Below, piece after piece: positions 43,986 to 53,473 of a DNA stretch of 64,000 nt. The first letter of the stretch is position 1, and each line of letters starts with the position of its first letter. The position numbers and the translations under genes were made by a program. The DNA comes from Miltoncostaea oceani (GTDB lineage Bacteria; Actinomycetota; Thermoleophilia; Miltoncostaeales; Miltoncostaeaceae), in assembly GCF_018141545.1 (NCBI RefSeq), contig NZ_CP064356.1:2989001-3053000 (forward strand), read 5' to 3'. The notes below the pieces were generated by a model. The model was not told where the DNA came from, ran no database searches, and saw nothing but the letters and a program-made list of their open reading frames with translations.

Positions 43986-44924
43986 TCAGACCCCGACGGT
44001 CTCCAGCACGCGGTCGACCGGGACCATGTGGCGCTTGAAGTCCATGATCTTGCGGTCGATGCCGAGCGCGAGGCCGATGAGCTGCGGCAGGTGCAGCACC
44101 GGCATGTTGTACTCGGTCCCGTTCAGCGCCTCGGCCTTGCGCTGGTAGGCGTCCATCGCGAGGTGGCAGAGCGGGCACGGCGTGACCATGCAGTCGGCGC
44201 CGGCGTCACGGGACTGCGAGAGCGCGACGTGCGACTCGCGCAGGGCGACCTCCTCGCGGGCGAGGACGATCGGGAAGCCGCAGCACTTCGACTTCGCCTC
44301 GTAGTCGGCGACCTCGCCGCCGAGGGCGGTGATGAGCCGCTCCAGCGACTGCGGGCGGTCCGGGTCCTCGAAGCCCATCACCGACGACGGCCGGAGGAGC
44401 TGGCAGCCGTAGTAGGGGGCGACGCGGAGGCCGTTCAGGCCGCGGGGGCCCTGCTTCTCGAGCAGGGACAGGCCCTCCTCGGTGGCGAGGTACCACAGGA
44501 GGTGCGTGACCTCCTTGGTGCCCTCGTAGGGGCGCGCCCCGACCTTCACGAGCTCCTCGTTGACCTGCTCGAGGAGCCGCGCGTCCTCCTTGACCATCTT
44601 GTTCGCACGGCGCAGGTTCAGCGTGCAGACGTTGCAGATGGTGAGGATGTCGACGCCCATCTCCTCGGCCTGCGAGAGGATGCGGACGTTGAGCGTGAGG
44701 TACAGGTTCGGCTTGGCCTCGGCGATGTCGCCGGCGCCGCAGCACGTGGCCGCGGGCATCGGCAGCAGCTCGATGCCGAGCATCGGCGCCAGGTGCTTCG
44801 TGGTGGCGTCGAGCTCCTTCGAGCTGAACTCGGCGATGCAGCCCGGGTAGTACGCGAAGCGGGTGACGCCGCCCTCCGGCGTCTCCCCCGTCGGGTCCGT
44901 CAGCGCCGGGGCGGTCGTCGCCAT
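43986..44924 (-). CDS. HdrB-like (CCG-domain) third subunit of succinate dehydrogenase
   Basis: This 312-residue protein carries two Cys-rich CCG motifs, one around ATCCGAGD with a later CNVC, the other around SKCCGFPI with a later CPLC, as in heterodisulfide reductase subunit B. Such subunits replace or join the membrane anchor in type E succinate:quinone reductases (SdhE). ATG 44924 directly follows the sdhB stop. It probably passes electrons from SdhB to a quinone at the membrane surface, perhaps through an amphipathic helix. There is no membrane segment. Confidence 0.85.
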   Translation of the reverse strand: MATTAPALTDPTGETPEGGVTRFAYYPGCIAEFSSKELDATTKHLAPMLGIELLPMPAATCCGAGDIAEAKPNLYLTLNVRILSQAEEMGVDILTICNVCTLNLRRANKMVKEDARLLEQVNEELVKVGARPYEGTKEVTHLLWYLATEEGLSLLEKQGPRGLNGLRVAPYYGCQLLRPSSVMGFEDPDRPQSLERLITALGGEVADYEAKSKCCGFPIVLAREEVALRESHVALSQSRDAGADCMVTPCPLCHLAMDAYQRKAEALNGTEYNMPVLHLPQLIGLALGIDRKIMDFKRHMVPVDRVLETVGV

Positions 44925-45875
44925 CTAGATCGTCTCCTTGACGTTCTTCATCAGCTTCTGGACTTCCTTGAGCTTCTTGATCCGGTGCGGGATCGGCGAC
45001 GGCGCCTTGCCGTGCCGCAGCATCTGGATGGCGAACGGGATGTCGAACTGGGCCTTGATCGGGTCGGTGAAGGGCACCAGCACCGTCTCGTTCAGCTTGC
45101 CGCCCGTGCGCATCGACAGCAGGAACGCCTTCGCGTGGCGGGCGCCCGCGTCCTTCATGGAGCGGCCCTCCTGGAACGCGATCCCGCCGAGCTTCTCGAT
45201 GGCGTCGCGCGGGTTGACGCCCTTCGGGCACCGCTCGTTGCAGTACATGCAGCGGGTGCAGTCCCAGACGCCGTGCTGGCCCGTGTAGAGCTTGGCGCGC
45301 TGCTTGCGCTCACCGTCGCGGACGTCGCCGGCGAAGCGGTAGCCCCAGGCGAGGGCCGCGGGGCCCACGAACTCGGGGTCCGCCGCGAGCGAGTTGCACT
45401 CGGAGTAGCAGGCGGCGCAGAGGATGCACGCGCTCTCCTTGAAGAGCTTGTTCATGTCCTCCTTGGAGACCAGGCGCTCCTTCTCGGGCGCCGGGCCGTC
45501 CGGGATCAGGTACGGCTTGACCGCCTTGAACTTGTCCCAGAACGGGTCCATGTCGACGATCAGGTCCTTCAGCGGCGTGAAGTTGCCGATCGGATCGACC
45601 TGGATCGTGTCGGTCTCGAACTCCTTCTTCACGTCCTCGACCTGGCTCATGCAGGCGAGGACGGTCTTGCCGTTCGCCTTGCAGGCACAGGACCCGCAGA
45701 TGGCGCTGCGGCACGAATACCGCACCGCCAGCGTGCCGTCCTGCTCGTTCTGGAGCTGGAGGATCGCGTCGAGGAGCGTCATGTCCTCGCCGTGCTCCAG
45801 GTCGAACGACTGCCGGTACGCCTCCTCGGAGACGTCGGGCTGGAAGCGGAAGATGTCGAGTGTCGTGGTGGCCAT
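44925..45875 (-). CDS. sdhB: Succinate dehydrogenase / fumarate reductase iron-sulfur subunit
   Basis: This 316-residue subunit relays electrons from flavin to the next acceptor. The N-terminal plant-type ferredoxin domain has SCRSAICGSCACKANGK and a later LAC (2Fe-2S). The C-terminal domain has CILCAACYSEC and CTRCMYCNERCPKG, which hold the 4Fe-4S and 3Fe-4S (or second 4Fe-4S) clusters. ATG 45875 shares one base with the sdhA stop. The protein is about 60-70 residues longer than E. coli SdhB, mostly at the C-terminus, as is usual for forms that pair with an HdrB-like subunit. Confidence 0.93.
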   Translation of the reverse strand: MATTTLDIFRFQPDVSEEAYRQSFDLEHGEDMTLLDAILQLQNEQDGTLAVRYSCRSAICGSCACKANGKTVLACMSQVEDVKKEFETDTIQVDPIGNFTPLKDLIVDMDPFWDKFKAVKPYLIPDGPAPEKERLVSKEDMNKLFKESACILCAACYSECNSLAADPEFVGPAALAWGYRFAGDVRDGERKQRAKLYTGQHGVWDCTRCMYCNERCPKGVNPRDAIEKLGGIAFQEGRSMKDAGARHAKAFLLSMRTGGKLNETVLVPFTDPIKAQFDIPFAIQMLRHGKAPSPIPHRIKKLKEVQKLMKNVKETI

Positions 45876-47569
45876 CAGTAGGACCTCACCTGGGGCTGGA
45901 ACTTGGTCACGGTGACCTCGGAGTAGTCCAGGCGGATCTGGTCGTCCTCGAGGTACGAGAGCGTGTGCTTCATCCAGTTCTCGTCGTCGCGCTCGGGGTG
46001 GTCCGTGCGTGAGTGGGCCCCCCGGCTCTCGGTGCGCTCGACGGCCCCCGCCACCATGGTGGCGGCGAGGTCCAGCAGGTAGCCGGTCTCGATCGTGTGG
46101 ATCAGCGACTGGTTGAAGGTGCGGCCCTTGTCCGTCACGACCACGCCCTTGAACTGCTCCCGCAGGTCCTCGACCGTGGCCTGCGCCTCGCGCAGGTCGG
46201 ACTCGGTGCGGAACACGCCGACCTTCTCCTGCATCGTGTCGGAGAGGACGTCGCGCAGCTCGTGCTGCTTCGGGCCCTTCGTCCGCTCGAGCATGATGCG
46301 GATCTCCTCCTCGGTGCGGCGGGCGGCCTCGGGGGTCGCCTGGATGCCGCGGCCGTTGAAGATCTGCGAGGCGTAGCGCGCCGCGGCGCCGCCGGTGCGG
46401 GCGCCGAACACGACGGCCTCCAGCAGCGAGTTGCCGCCGAGGCGGTTCGCACCGTGGACCGAGACGCAGGCGCACTCGCCGGCGGCGAACAGGCCCTGCA
46501 TGTGCGGGGCGGCGCCCCACGAGTCCACGTGCACGCCACCCATGTGGTAGTGGGCGCCGGGCCGGATCGGGATGGGCGCCTCGATCGGGTCGACGCCGGC
46601 GAACGCCATCGCCAGCTCCCGGATCTGCGGCAGCCGCTCCATGATCTTCTCGCGGCCGAGGTGGCGCAGGTCGAGCAGCACCGACCCGTTGATGCCGCGG
46701 CCCTCGAGGATCTCGGTGGCCTCGGACCGCGACACGACGTCGCGGGAGGCGAGCTCCAGCTTGTTGGGCGCGTACTTGCTCATGAAGCGCTCGCCCTCGG
46801 AGTTCAGGAGGTAGCCGCCCTCGCCCCGGGCGCCCTCGGTCACGAGCACGCCGCTCGGGTTGAGGGTCGTGGGGTGGAACTGCATGAACTCCATGTCCTT
46901 CAGCGGCACGCCGGCCTTGAGGGCCAGGCCCATGCCGTCGCCGGTGGACGAGTGGGAGTTCGTGGAGGGGCGGTAGACGCGTCCGGCGCCGCCCGTGGCC
47001 AGCACGACCGCCTTCGCGCCGATGGTCTGGATGGTGCCGTGGACCATGTCGTAGGCGACGACGCCGGCGCAGCCGCCGTGGTCGTCCTGCACGAGGTCCG
47101 TGACGAACCACTCCTCGTACGTCGGGATGTCGTACTTGACGCACACGGTGTAGAGCGTGTGGAGGATGACGAGGCCGGTCAGGTCGGCCGCGAAGCAGGT
47201 CCGCGGGAAGCCGGCACCGCCGAACGGGCGCTGCGCGATCTTGCCGGTGCTCTCGTGGCGGCTGAACACCGCGCCCCAGTGCTCGAGCTGGATGATCTCG
47301 CCCGGTGCGTTGTTGCAGAGGATCTCGATCGCGTCCTGGTCGCCGATGTAGTCGGCGCCCTTGACGGTGTCGAAGGTGTGGTTGTCGGGATGGTCGTCGG
47401 TCTGGTTGCCCAGCGCCGCGTTGATCCCGCCCTGCGCCGCCCCGGAGTGGCTGCGCACCGGGTGGACCTTGGTGACGAGCGCGACGTCCACGCCCGCCTC
47501 GTGCGCCGCGATCGCCGCGCGCATGCCCGCGAGGCCCGCGCCGACCACCACCACGTCATGGCTGAGCAA
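45875..47569 (-). CDS. sdhA: Succinate dehydrogenase / fumarate reductase flavoprotein subunit
   Basis: This 564-residue FAD enzyme oxidises succinate to fumarate. I chose TTG 47569: GGAGGG lies about 8 bases upstream and the product begins [19 protein letters not shown], the dinucleotide-binding motif. The covalent-FAD region ([17 protein letters not shown]) includes the His of the SHS motif, and [22 protein letters not shown] and a late GGVHVD segment are substrate-site features. An upstream ATG at 47698 would add an unconserved leader. It is the first gene of an operon running to 41936. Confidence 0.95.
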   Translation of the reverse strand: MLSHDVVVVGAGLAGMRAAIAAHEAGVDVALVTKVHPVRSHSGAAQGGINAALGNQTDDHPDNHTFDTVKGADYIGDQDAIEILCNNAPGEIIQLEHWGAVFSRHESTGKIAQRPFGGAGFPRTCFAADLTGLVILHTLYTVCVKYDIPTYEEWFVTDLVQDDHGGCAGVVAYDMVHGTIQTIGAKAVVLATGGAGRVYRPSTNSHSSTGDGMGLALKAGVPLKDMEFMQFHPTTLNPSGVLVTEGARGEGGYLLNSEGERFMSKYAPNKLELASRDVVSRSEATEILEGRGINGSVLLDLRHLGREKIMERLPQIRELAMAFAGVDPIEAPIPIRPGAHYHMGGVHVDSWGAAPHMQGLFAAGECACVSVHGANRLGGNSLLEAVVFGARTGGAAARYASQIFNGRGIQATPEAARRTEEEIRIMLERTKGPKQHELRDVLSDTMQEKVGVFRTESDLREAQATVEDLREQFKGVVVTDKGRTFNQSLIHTIETGYLLDLAATMVAGAVERTESRGAHSRTDHPERDDENWMKHTLSYLEDDQIRLDYSEVTVTKFQPQVRSY

Positions 47570-47709
47570 TGTCCGTGCCCTCCGCGTCTCGGTTGCCCTC
47601 CGCAGGACTCTACCGGACGGACACCCCGGGTCCTCCGGGTCATTCGTCGCTGCCCGGGCGGGCGGTGGCACCCGCCGCGCCGTCGCCCGGCGGTGCATGA
47701 TGCGCCGCG

Positions 47710-49503
47710 ATGACCCTCGACGCAGCCCTCACGCTGGGCGTGATACTCGTGGTCCTGGGGGTGCTGGTCGCCGACCGCGTGTCGCCCGCCCTCGCGGTCC
47801 TCGGCGGCACCGTGTTCCTGCTCGTGTCGGGCGTCATCGATGCGGACGACGCGTTCGCGGGCTTCTCCAACTCGGCGCCGCTCACGGTCGCGGCGCTCTA
47901 CGTGGTCGCGGCCGCCGCGGCGCGCACCCGCGTCGTCGAGACGCTCGCGAGCCGCATCGCCTTCGCGGCGCGCCCCGGGGCGCGCGAGCCGGGCGAGCGC
48001 GCCGCCCTCGCCCGGATCGTGCTGCCGACCGCGTCGGCGTCGGCGTTCCTCAACAACACCCCGATCGTCGCGATGGGCATCCCGCCGATCCTCTCCTGGG
48101 CCCGCCGCACCGGCCGCTCGCCCTCCCGGTACCTGATGCCCCTGTCGTTCGCCGCGGTGGTCGGGGGCACGGTGACCCTGATCGGGACGTCCACGAACCT
48201 CGTCGTGTCCGGGCTGATGGAGGACGCCGGGATGCGGTCGATGGGGTTCTTCGAGATCGGCGCCGTCGGCCTGCCCTTCGCGCTCATCAGCATCGTGGTG
48301 ATGCTGGTCGTGACGCCGCGCCTGCTGCCCGAACGCCGCGCCCCGAGCGAGGACGTCGCCGCCGACGCGCGCGAGTTCACGCTGGAGATGATCGTCGAGG
48401 ACGGCGCCGCGATCGCCGGTCGCTCGATCGCCGACGCCGGCCTCCGCAGCCTGCAGGGCGTGTACCTCGTGGAGATCGAGCGCGACGGCCGGCGGATCTC
48501 GTCGGTGCGCCCCGACGAGCTGCTCGCCGAGGGCGACCGCCTCACCTTCGCGGGGGCCGTGGACCGGATCGTCGACCTCCAGGCCGTCCGCGGGCTGCGG
48601 TCGGCGGAGGAGCGGCACTTCGGCCGGGTGGGCACCGCCCAGGAGCGCCGCCTGTACGAGGCGGTCGTCGCCCCGTCGTCGTCGCTGGTGGGCTCCACCC
48701 TCAAGGAGGCGGGCTTCCGCGGGCGGTACGGCGGCGCGGTGATGGCGGTGCACCGGGCCGACGAGCGGGTGCCCGGCAAGCTCGGCGAGGTGCGCCTGCG
48801 CAGCGGCGACGTCCTGCTCGTCCTCGCCGGGCCGGCCTTCCGCCCCCGCGCGCTCGACGAGCGCGACTTCTCGGTGGTCGCGGCGCTCGACGGGGAGCCG
48901 CCGCCGCTCTCCGGCAAGGCCCCCCTGGTGGGCATCGTGATCGCCGGCCTGATCCTCGCGGCCTCGACGGGGCTGATGGACATCCTGCCGGCCGCGTTCC
49001 TCGCGGCGTTCGCCGTCGTCGGGCTCGGCGTGCTCACCCCCACCGAGGCCCGCGACTCGATCGACCTCGACGTGCTCGTGGTGATCGCGGCGTCGTTCGG
49101 CCTCGGGCGGGCGATCGAGCAGAGCGGCCTCGCCCAGGACATCGTGGACGTGGTGATCGACCCGCTGGGGGCGTTCGGCGACCTGGGCCTGCTGTTCGGC
49201 GTCCTGATCGCCACCATCGTCGTCACCGAGATGATCAGCAACAACGCGGCGGCGGTGCTGCTGTTCCCCATCGCGATCGCCACCGCCGCGAGCGCCGGCA
49301 TGGACCCGCGGCCGTTCGCCTTCGCGGTCGCCATCGCCGCCTCGTCGTCGTTCCTCACCCCGATCGGGTACCAGACCAACACGATGGTCTACGGCATCGG
49401 CGGCTACCGCTTCGGGGACTTCGCGCGGCTCGGCTTCCCGCTCGCCATCGTCATGGTCGTGGTCGCGATGATCGTCATCCCGCTGGCGTGGCCGTTGCGC
49501 TGA
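47710..49503 (+). CDS. DASS/SLC13-type anion transporter with two RCK_C (TrkA-C) domains
   Basis: This 597-residue membrane transporter has the two SNT motifs of the divalent anion:Na+ symporter family, FLNNTPIV with GTSTNLV in the first half and [10 protein letters not shown] with [11 protein letters not shown] in the second. Between them, residues about 215-390 form two soluble TrkA-C domains, a common regulatory insert in the bacterial sulfate/carboxylate branch. Its position next to sdh, icd and mdh might suggest a dicarboxylate substrate, but sulfate is equally typical for this architecture. It is transcribed away from sdhA. Confidence 0.85.
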   Translation: MTLDAALTLGVILVVLGVLVADRVSPALAVLGGTVFLLVSGVIDADDAFAGFSNSAPLTVAALYVVAAAAARTRVVETLASRIAFAARPGAREPGERAALARIVLPTASASAFLNNTPIVAMGIPPILSWARRTGRSPSRYLMPLSFAAVVGGTVTLIGTSTNLVVSGLMEDAGMRSMGFFEIGAVGLPFALISIVVMLVVTPRLLPERRAPSEDVAADAREFTLEMIVEDGAAIAGRSIADAGLRSLQGVYLVEIERDGRRISSVRPDELLAEGDRLTFAGAVDRIVDLQAVRGLRSAEERHFGRVGTAQERRLYEAVVAPSSSLVGSTLKEAGFRGRYGGAVMAVHRADERVPGKLGEVRLRSGDVLLVLAGPAFRPRALDERDFSVVAALDGEPPPLSGKAPLVGIVIAGLILAASTGLMDILPAAFLAAFAVVGLGVLTPTEARDSIDLDVLVVIAASFGLGRAIEQSGLAQDIVDVVIDPLGAFGDLGLLFGVLIATIVVTEMISNNAAAVLLFPIAIATAASAGMDPRPFAFAVAIAASSSFLTPIGYQTNTMVYGIGGYRFGDFARLGFPLAIVMVVVAMIVIPLAWPLR

Positions 49504-49551
49504 CGACGTCGCCGCCGGGCGCCACGGGGCGTCGCGGAGGGGCCGGTTCGG

Positions 49552-49557
49552 TATGCT
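49552..49557 (+). promoter_or_regulatory. -10 element TATGCT of the icd-mdh operon
   Basis: TATGCT lies 66 bases before GTG 49624, in the short gap between the transporter and icd. This would leave a leader of about 60 bases. Confidence 0.45.
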
Positions 49558-49623
49558 CGATCGGGTTTGCGGCCGCCACGAGGCGGCCGTTCGTCAGAGA
49601 ACGCCTGTGAAGGAGTCGTACTC

Positions 49624-50721
49624 GTGGGACACCGCGTCACGTTCATTCCCGGCGACGGCACCGGGCCGGAGATCGCCGAGGCCACCAAGCGCGTCCTCGA
49701 CGCGACCGGGGTGGACTTCGAGTGGGACGTCCAGGAGGCCGGCGTCGACATCATGGAGACGGCGGGCACGCCCCTCCCGGACTCCGTCATCGAGTCCATC
49801 CGGGACACCACCGTCGCCATCAAGGGCCCCATCACCACCCCCGTCGGCCACGGTTTCCGGAGCGTCAACGTCGCTCTACGGAAGGCCCTGGACCTCTACG
49901 CCTGCGTACGCCCCTGCAAGAGCTACGAGGGTGTGCGCTCGAAGTACGAGGACATCGACCTCGTCATCGTCCGCGAGAACACCGAGGACCTGTACGCCGG
50001 GATCGAGTTCGAGAAGGACACTCCCGAGAACCTCGCGATCATCGAGAAGATCATCGAGCTGGACCCGAGCGCGCGGGGCACGATCAAGCCGCACGCCGGC
50101 ATCTCGATCAAGCCGATCTCGGTGGAGGGCACCCAGCGCGTCGTGCGCTACGCCTTCGACTACGCCAGGGAGAACGGCCGGTCGAAGGTCACGGCCGTCC
50201 ACAAGGCCAACATCATGAAGTACACCGACGGGCTCTGGCTCGCGGTGGCCACCGAGGTGGCGAAGGAGTACCCGGACATCGAGTTCGAGGAGCGGATCGT
50301 CGACAACATGTGCATGCAGCTCGTGCAGAAGCCCGAGCTGTATGACGTGATCGTCCTCCCGAACCTCTACGGCGACATCCTCAGCGACCTCGGCGCCGGC
50401 CTCGTCGGCGGCCTCGGCGTCGCGCCGGGCGCCAACATCGGCGCCCACGCGGCCCTGTTCGAGCCGACCCACGGCAGCGCGCCGAAGTACGCCGGCCAGA
50501 ACAAGGTCAACCCGCTGGCGATGATGCTCTCCGGCGTGATGATGCTGCGGCACCTGAAGGAGATCGACGCCGCGGACCGCATGGAGGGCGCGATCGCCGA
50601 GCTCGTACGCGAAGGGAAGTCCGTGACCTACGACATGAAGCCGAACCGCGACGACCCGACGGCCGTCGGGACGTCCGAGGTGGCCGACGCGCTCATCGAG
50701 AAGCTCCAGGTGACCGCGTGA
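49624..50721 (+). CDS. icd: NAD(P)-dependent isocitrate dehydrogenase (isopropylmalate dehydrogenase superfamily)
   Basis: This 365-residue enzyme performs oxidative decarboxylation of isocitrate. GTG 49624 follows AAGGAG. Family features are [48 protein letters not shown] (substrate-contact region), [14 protein letters not shown] with the catalytic Lys, and [14 protein letters not shown]. The short length and the RENTEDLY form point to the NAD-type group related to mitochondrial IDH3 and homoisocitrate dehydrogenase. Linkage with mdh favours isocitrate over isopropylmalate. The stop overlaps mdh by GTGA. Confidence 0.88.
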   Translation: MGHRVTFIPGDGTGPEIAEATKRVLDATGVDFEWDVQEAGVDIMETAGTPLPDSVIESIRDTTVAIKGPITTPVGHGFRSVNVALRKALDLYACVRPCKSYEGVRSKYEDIDLVIVRENTEDLYAGIEFEKDTPENLAIIEKIIELDPSARGTIKPHAGISIKPISVEGTQRVVRYAFDYARENGRSKVTAVHKANIMKYTDGLWLAVATEVAKEYPDIEFEERIVDNMCMQLVQKPELYDVIVLPNLYGDILSDLGAGLVGGLGVAPGANIGAHAALFEPTHGSAPKYAGQNKVNPLAMMLSGVMMLRHLKEIDAADRMEGAIAELVREGKSVTYDMKPNRDDPTAVGTSEVADALIEKLQVTA

Positions 50722-51716
50722 GCGCCGCCAAGGCCCCGCTCCGCGTCGCCGTCACCGGCGCCGCCGGCCAGATCGGCTACTCGATCCTCCCCCGCATCGC
50801 CGCGGGCGAGGCGTTCGGCAAGGACCAGCCGGTCATCCTGCAGCTCCTCGAGATCCCGGTCGACAAGGTCCAGGAGGCGCTGAAGGGCGTCGCCATGGAG
50901 CTCGACGACTGCGCCTTCCCGCTGCTGCAGGGCCTGGTGCTCACGGGTGACCCCCGCGAGGCGTTCGCCGACGCCGACTGGTGCATCCTTGTCGGCTCCA
51001 AGCCGCGTGGCCCGGGCATGGAGCGCGCCGACCTGCTGAAGGACAACGGCAGGATCTTCATCGAGCAGGGCAAGGCCATCGACGAGGTCGCCTCCGCGGA
51101 GGCCCGCGTCGTCGTGGTCGGCAACCCGTGCAACACGAACTGCATGATCGCCGCGTCGCAGGCCTCGCGCCTCGGCCCGGAGCGGTTCACGGCGATGACC
51201 CGGCTCGACCAGAACCGGGCGCAGACCCAGCTGGCGCAGAAGGCCGGCGTCGCGGTCACCGAGGTCGACGACATCGTCATCTTCGGCAACCACTCCCCGA
51301 CGATGTTCGCGGACTTCACCAACGCGACGATCTCCGGCAAGCCGGCGCGCGACGTCATCGGCGACGACGCCTGGCTCGAGAACGAGTTCCTCCCCACCGT
51401 CGGCAAGCGCGGCGCGGCCATCATCGCGGCCCGCGGCCTGTCGTCGGCGGCGTCGGCGGCCAACGCGGCCATCGACCACGTCCGCTCCCTGCACACGCCG
51501 GGCGACGACATCCACTCGATCGCCGTGAGGTCCGACGGCTCGTACGGGTTCGACGAGGGCGTGTGGGCGTCGGTGCCGGTCCGGACGACCGCGCCGGGCA
51601 CGTACGAGGTGGTCCGCGAGGGCTGGGACCACGACGAGTTCGCGAAGGGCAAGATCGCCGCGACCAACGCCGAGCTGGTCGAGGAGCGCGAGACGGTGAA
51701 GGACATGCTCGGCTAG
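50718..51716 (+). CDS. mdh: Malate dehydrogenase (cytosolic-type)
   Basis: This 332-residue enzyme interconverts malate and oxaloacetate with NAD+. The [19 protein letters not shown] start, the [17 protein letters not shown] loop with its substrate-binding arginines, GNPCNTNC, and [13 protein letters not shown] with the catalytic His are typical of the plant-cytosolic/actinobacterial branch. GTG 50718 overlaps the icd stop. A strong hairpin terminator follows 10 bases after the stop. Confidence 0.96.
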   Translation: MSAAKAPLRVAVTGAAGQIGYSILPRIAAGEAFGKDQPVILQLLEIPVDKVQEALKGVAMELDDCAFPLLQGLVLTGDPREAFADADWCILVGSKPRGPGMERADLLKDNGRIFIEQGKAIDEVASAEARVVVVGNPCNTNCMIAASQASRLGPERFTAMTRLDQNRAQTQLAQKAGVAVTEVDDIVIFGNHSPTMFADFTNATISGKPARDVIGDDAWLENEFLPTVGKRGAAIIAARGLSSAASAANAAIDHVRSLHTPGDDIHSIAVRSDGSYGFDEGVWASVPVRTTAPGTYEVVREGWDHDEFAKGKIAATNAELVEERETVKDMLG

Positions 51717-51725
51717 ACGCTCCGC

Positions 51726-51755
51726 GCACGGGCCGGCCGGTCGGCCGGCCCGTGC
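51726..51755 (+). terminator. Terminator of icd-mdh
   Basis: A perfect inverted repeat of 14 bases per arm (51726-51739 with 51742-51755), all G/C except two A-T pairs. Confidence 0.75.
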
Positions 51756-51802
51756 CGCAGCGCCCCGCGGGAGGGGGATCCCGCACGCGGTCCGCGGCCG
51801 AC

Positions 51803-51808
51803 TACGGT
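51803..51808 (+). promoter_or_regulatory. Possible -10 element TACGGT of the small membrane gene
   Basis: TACGGT lies 65 bases before GTG 51874, after the icd-mdh terminator. No -35 is obvious. Confidence 0.3.
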
Positions 51809-51873
51809 CGAGGCCCGAGACGGCCCGCTGCCACACTCGCGACGTCCGGTGGGCGTTCGCGTGGAGGCACCCC

Positions 51874-52035
51874 GTGGTCCTGATCTGGTTCGTCGTCTGG
51901 TTCATCGCCGACCTCATCGGCGACCGCGAGCCCCTGCTCCTCGACCCCGTGAACCTCTGGGCGGGGCTGCTGCTGTTCGCGCTGGCGCTGGACCTGTCCG
52001 CAGCGGTCGCGGGCGGCGCGCGCGGGCGGCGCTAG
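51874..52035 (+). CDS. Small two-segment membrane protein (53 aa)
   Basis: This short gene begins at GTG 51874 with GGAGG 6 bases upstream and ends at TAG 52035. The product has two hydrophobic segments (LIWFVVWFIADLIG and LWAGLLLFALALDLSAAVAGG) around a short polar turn, and ends in Arg. I do not recognise the family. It converges on the LapA-like gene 7 bases away. Confidence 0.55.
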   Translation: MVLIWFVVWFIADLIGDREPLLLDPVNLWAGLLLFALALDLSAAVAGGARGRR

Positions 52036-52042
52036 GCCGGCC

Positions 52043-52324
52043 TCAGGAGAAGAAGCGGCGGCGGACCAGGCGGGAGACGACGACGCCGACGGCGGCCCCG
52101 GCGACAGCGGACAGCACGATCACCCAGATCAGCGAGATGTCCGCCGCGAAGAAGACGAACGAGACCCGCACCGGATCGCTGTTCTCGATCACGAAGATGA
52201 GGAGCAGGCTGACGACGAGGACCAGACCGCCGGCGAGGGCGAGCTGCCGGATCTGGCGCTCGTCGAGCCCGTCGCGACCCGGGGGCCCCTCGGGCGGACG
52301 GCGCTCCGGCAGGTGGTCGGCCAC
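52043..52324 (-). CDS. LapA-domain (DUF1049) membrane protein
   Basis: This 93-residue protein has a charged N-terminal arm, one membrane helix (LALAGGLVLVVSLLLIFVI), the family hinge ENSDPVRVSFVFF, a second helix (WVIVLSAVAGAAVGVVVSRL) and a basic end, matching the LapA/YciS domain. Its role in Actinobacteria is not established. GTG 52324 lies 11 bases after the aminotransferase stop, so it is probably in the same transcript. Confidence 0.75.
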   Translation of the reverse strand: MADHLPERRPPEGPPGRDGLDERQIRQLALAGGLVLVVSLLLIFVIENSDPVRVSFVFFAADISLIWVIVLSAVAGAAVGVVVSRLVRRRFFS

Positions 52325-52335
52325 GCCCGGGGCGC

Positions 52336-53433
52336 CTAGCCGGTGGTGACGGCGGCGGCGCGGAAGACCGCGCCGAGCCGCTCCATGCCCTCCTCGATCT
52401 CCGCCGGGCCGACCCCGCTGTAGGCGAGGCGCAGCGTGCGCTCCCCGCCCTCCAGCACGCAGTCGCTGCCCTTGACGTAGGCGATGCCCGCCGCGGCGGC
52501 GGGTTCGAAGAGCTCGTCGGCCGACAGGCCGGCCGGGAGCGTCATCCAGTAGAAGAAGCCGCCCTGGGGGGTCGTGAACTCGGTGCCCTCGGGCATGTGG
52601 CGCATGCCCTCCGTCATCGCGTCGCGCCGCTCGCGCATGAGCGCGGTGACCTTCTCGATGTTCGGCTCGAGCCCGCCGCCCGCGATGAGCTGGTGGATCG
52701 CGGCCTCCGACAGGAGGGCCGGGGAGATGTAGGTGCGCGACGCGGCGCCGGCGAGCTTCGCGGCGATCGCGGGGGGCGACACGAGGTAGCCGACGCGCAG
52801 GCCGGGGGCGACGGTCTTCGAGAAGGACGAGGTGAAGATCACCCGGCCGGGGTCGGCCATCGTCCAGAGCCCGGGGAGGCTCTCCCCCTCGAAGCGCAGG
52901 CGCCCGTAGGGGTCGTCCTCCAGCACGAGGATGTCGTGGGCGTCGCAGATCTCGATGAGGCGACGGCGGCGCTCGGCCGACAGCGTCGCGCCCGACGGGT
53001 TCTGGAAGTTGGGGATCGTGTAGAGCAGGCGGGGCACCCGGCCGGCCTCGCAGGCGGCGGCGAGCGCCTCGACGTCCATGCCGTCGGCGTCCATCGGGAT
53101 CGGCAGGACGTCCATGCCGTGCAGGGTGAGCTGCAGCAGCGCCCGGTCGTACGTGGGGCTCTCGACGGCGACGACGTCGCCGGGCGACAGCAGCGTCTCC
53201 AGCAGGAACACGAAGCCCTGCAGGGAGCCGTTGGTGACGAGGACCTGGTCGGGCTGGGCGCCGTGCTCGGCCGCGAGCAGCTCACGCAGCGGCGGGTAGC
53301 CGTTGCCGGTCCCGTAGGAGAGCACGCGGACACCGTCGTCGCGGAGCGCCGCCGCGGCGCACGCGGCGATGACGTCCGCCGACAGGGCCTCGGGGCACGG
53401 GGCCCCACGGGCGAAGGAGATCGAGGTCGGCAC
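52336..53433 (-). CDS. PLP-dependent aminotransferase, class I/II (MocR-type catalytic domain)
   Basis: This 365-residue fold-type I aminotransferase has the YGTGNGYPPLRELLA substrate-loop region, TIPNFQNPSGATLS, and the Schiff-base lysine in TSSFSKTVAPGLRVGYL. The arrangement matches the 2-aminoadipate/branched-chain group (LysN-like) and MocR catalytic domains, but no DNA-binding domain is present. The amino-acid substrate is unclear. GTG 53433 is preceded by TAGACT and 8 bases. Confidence 0.85.
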   Translation of the reverse strand: MPTSISFARGAPCPEALSADVIAACAAAALRDDGVRVLSYGTGNGYPPLRELLAAEHGAQPDQVLVTNGSLQGFVFLLETLLSPGDVVAVESPTYDRALLQLTLHGMDVLPIPMDADGMDVEALAAACEAGRVPRLLYTIPNFQNPSGATLSAERRRRLIEICDAHDILVLEDDPYGRLRFEGESLPGLWTMADPGRVIFTSSFSKTVAPGLRVGYLVSPPAIAAKLAGAASRTYISPALLSEAAIHQLIAGGGLEPNIEKVTALMRERRDAMTEGMRHMPEGTEFTTPQGGFFYWMTLPAGLSADELFEPAAAAGIAYVKGSDCVLEGGERTLRLAYSGVGPAEIEEGMERLGAVFRAAAVTTG

Positions 53434-53441
53434 GGCGGTGG

Positions 53442-53447
53442 AGTCTA
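53442..53447 (-). promoter_or_regulatory. -10 element TAGACT, leaderless arrangement
   Basis: TAGACT on the minus strand is followed by 8 bases and GTG 53433. Confidence 0.45.
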
Positions 53448-53473
53448 GAGGACGGCCGCGGGGGCCGCCGGGT

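Noticed and set aside
42360-45881. Plus-strand open frame of 1173 codons over the sdh operon
   Set aside because: Antisense to sdhB, the HdrB-like subunit and downstream genes, all of which have strong family motifs.
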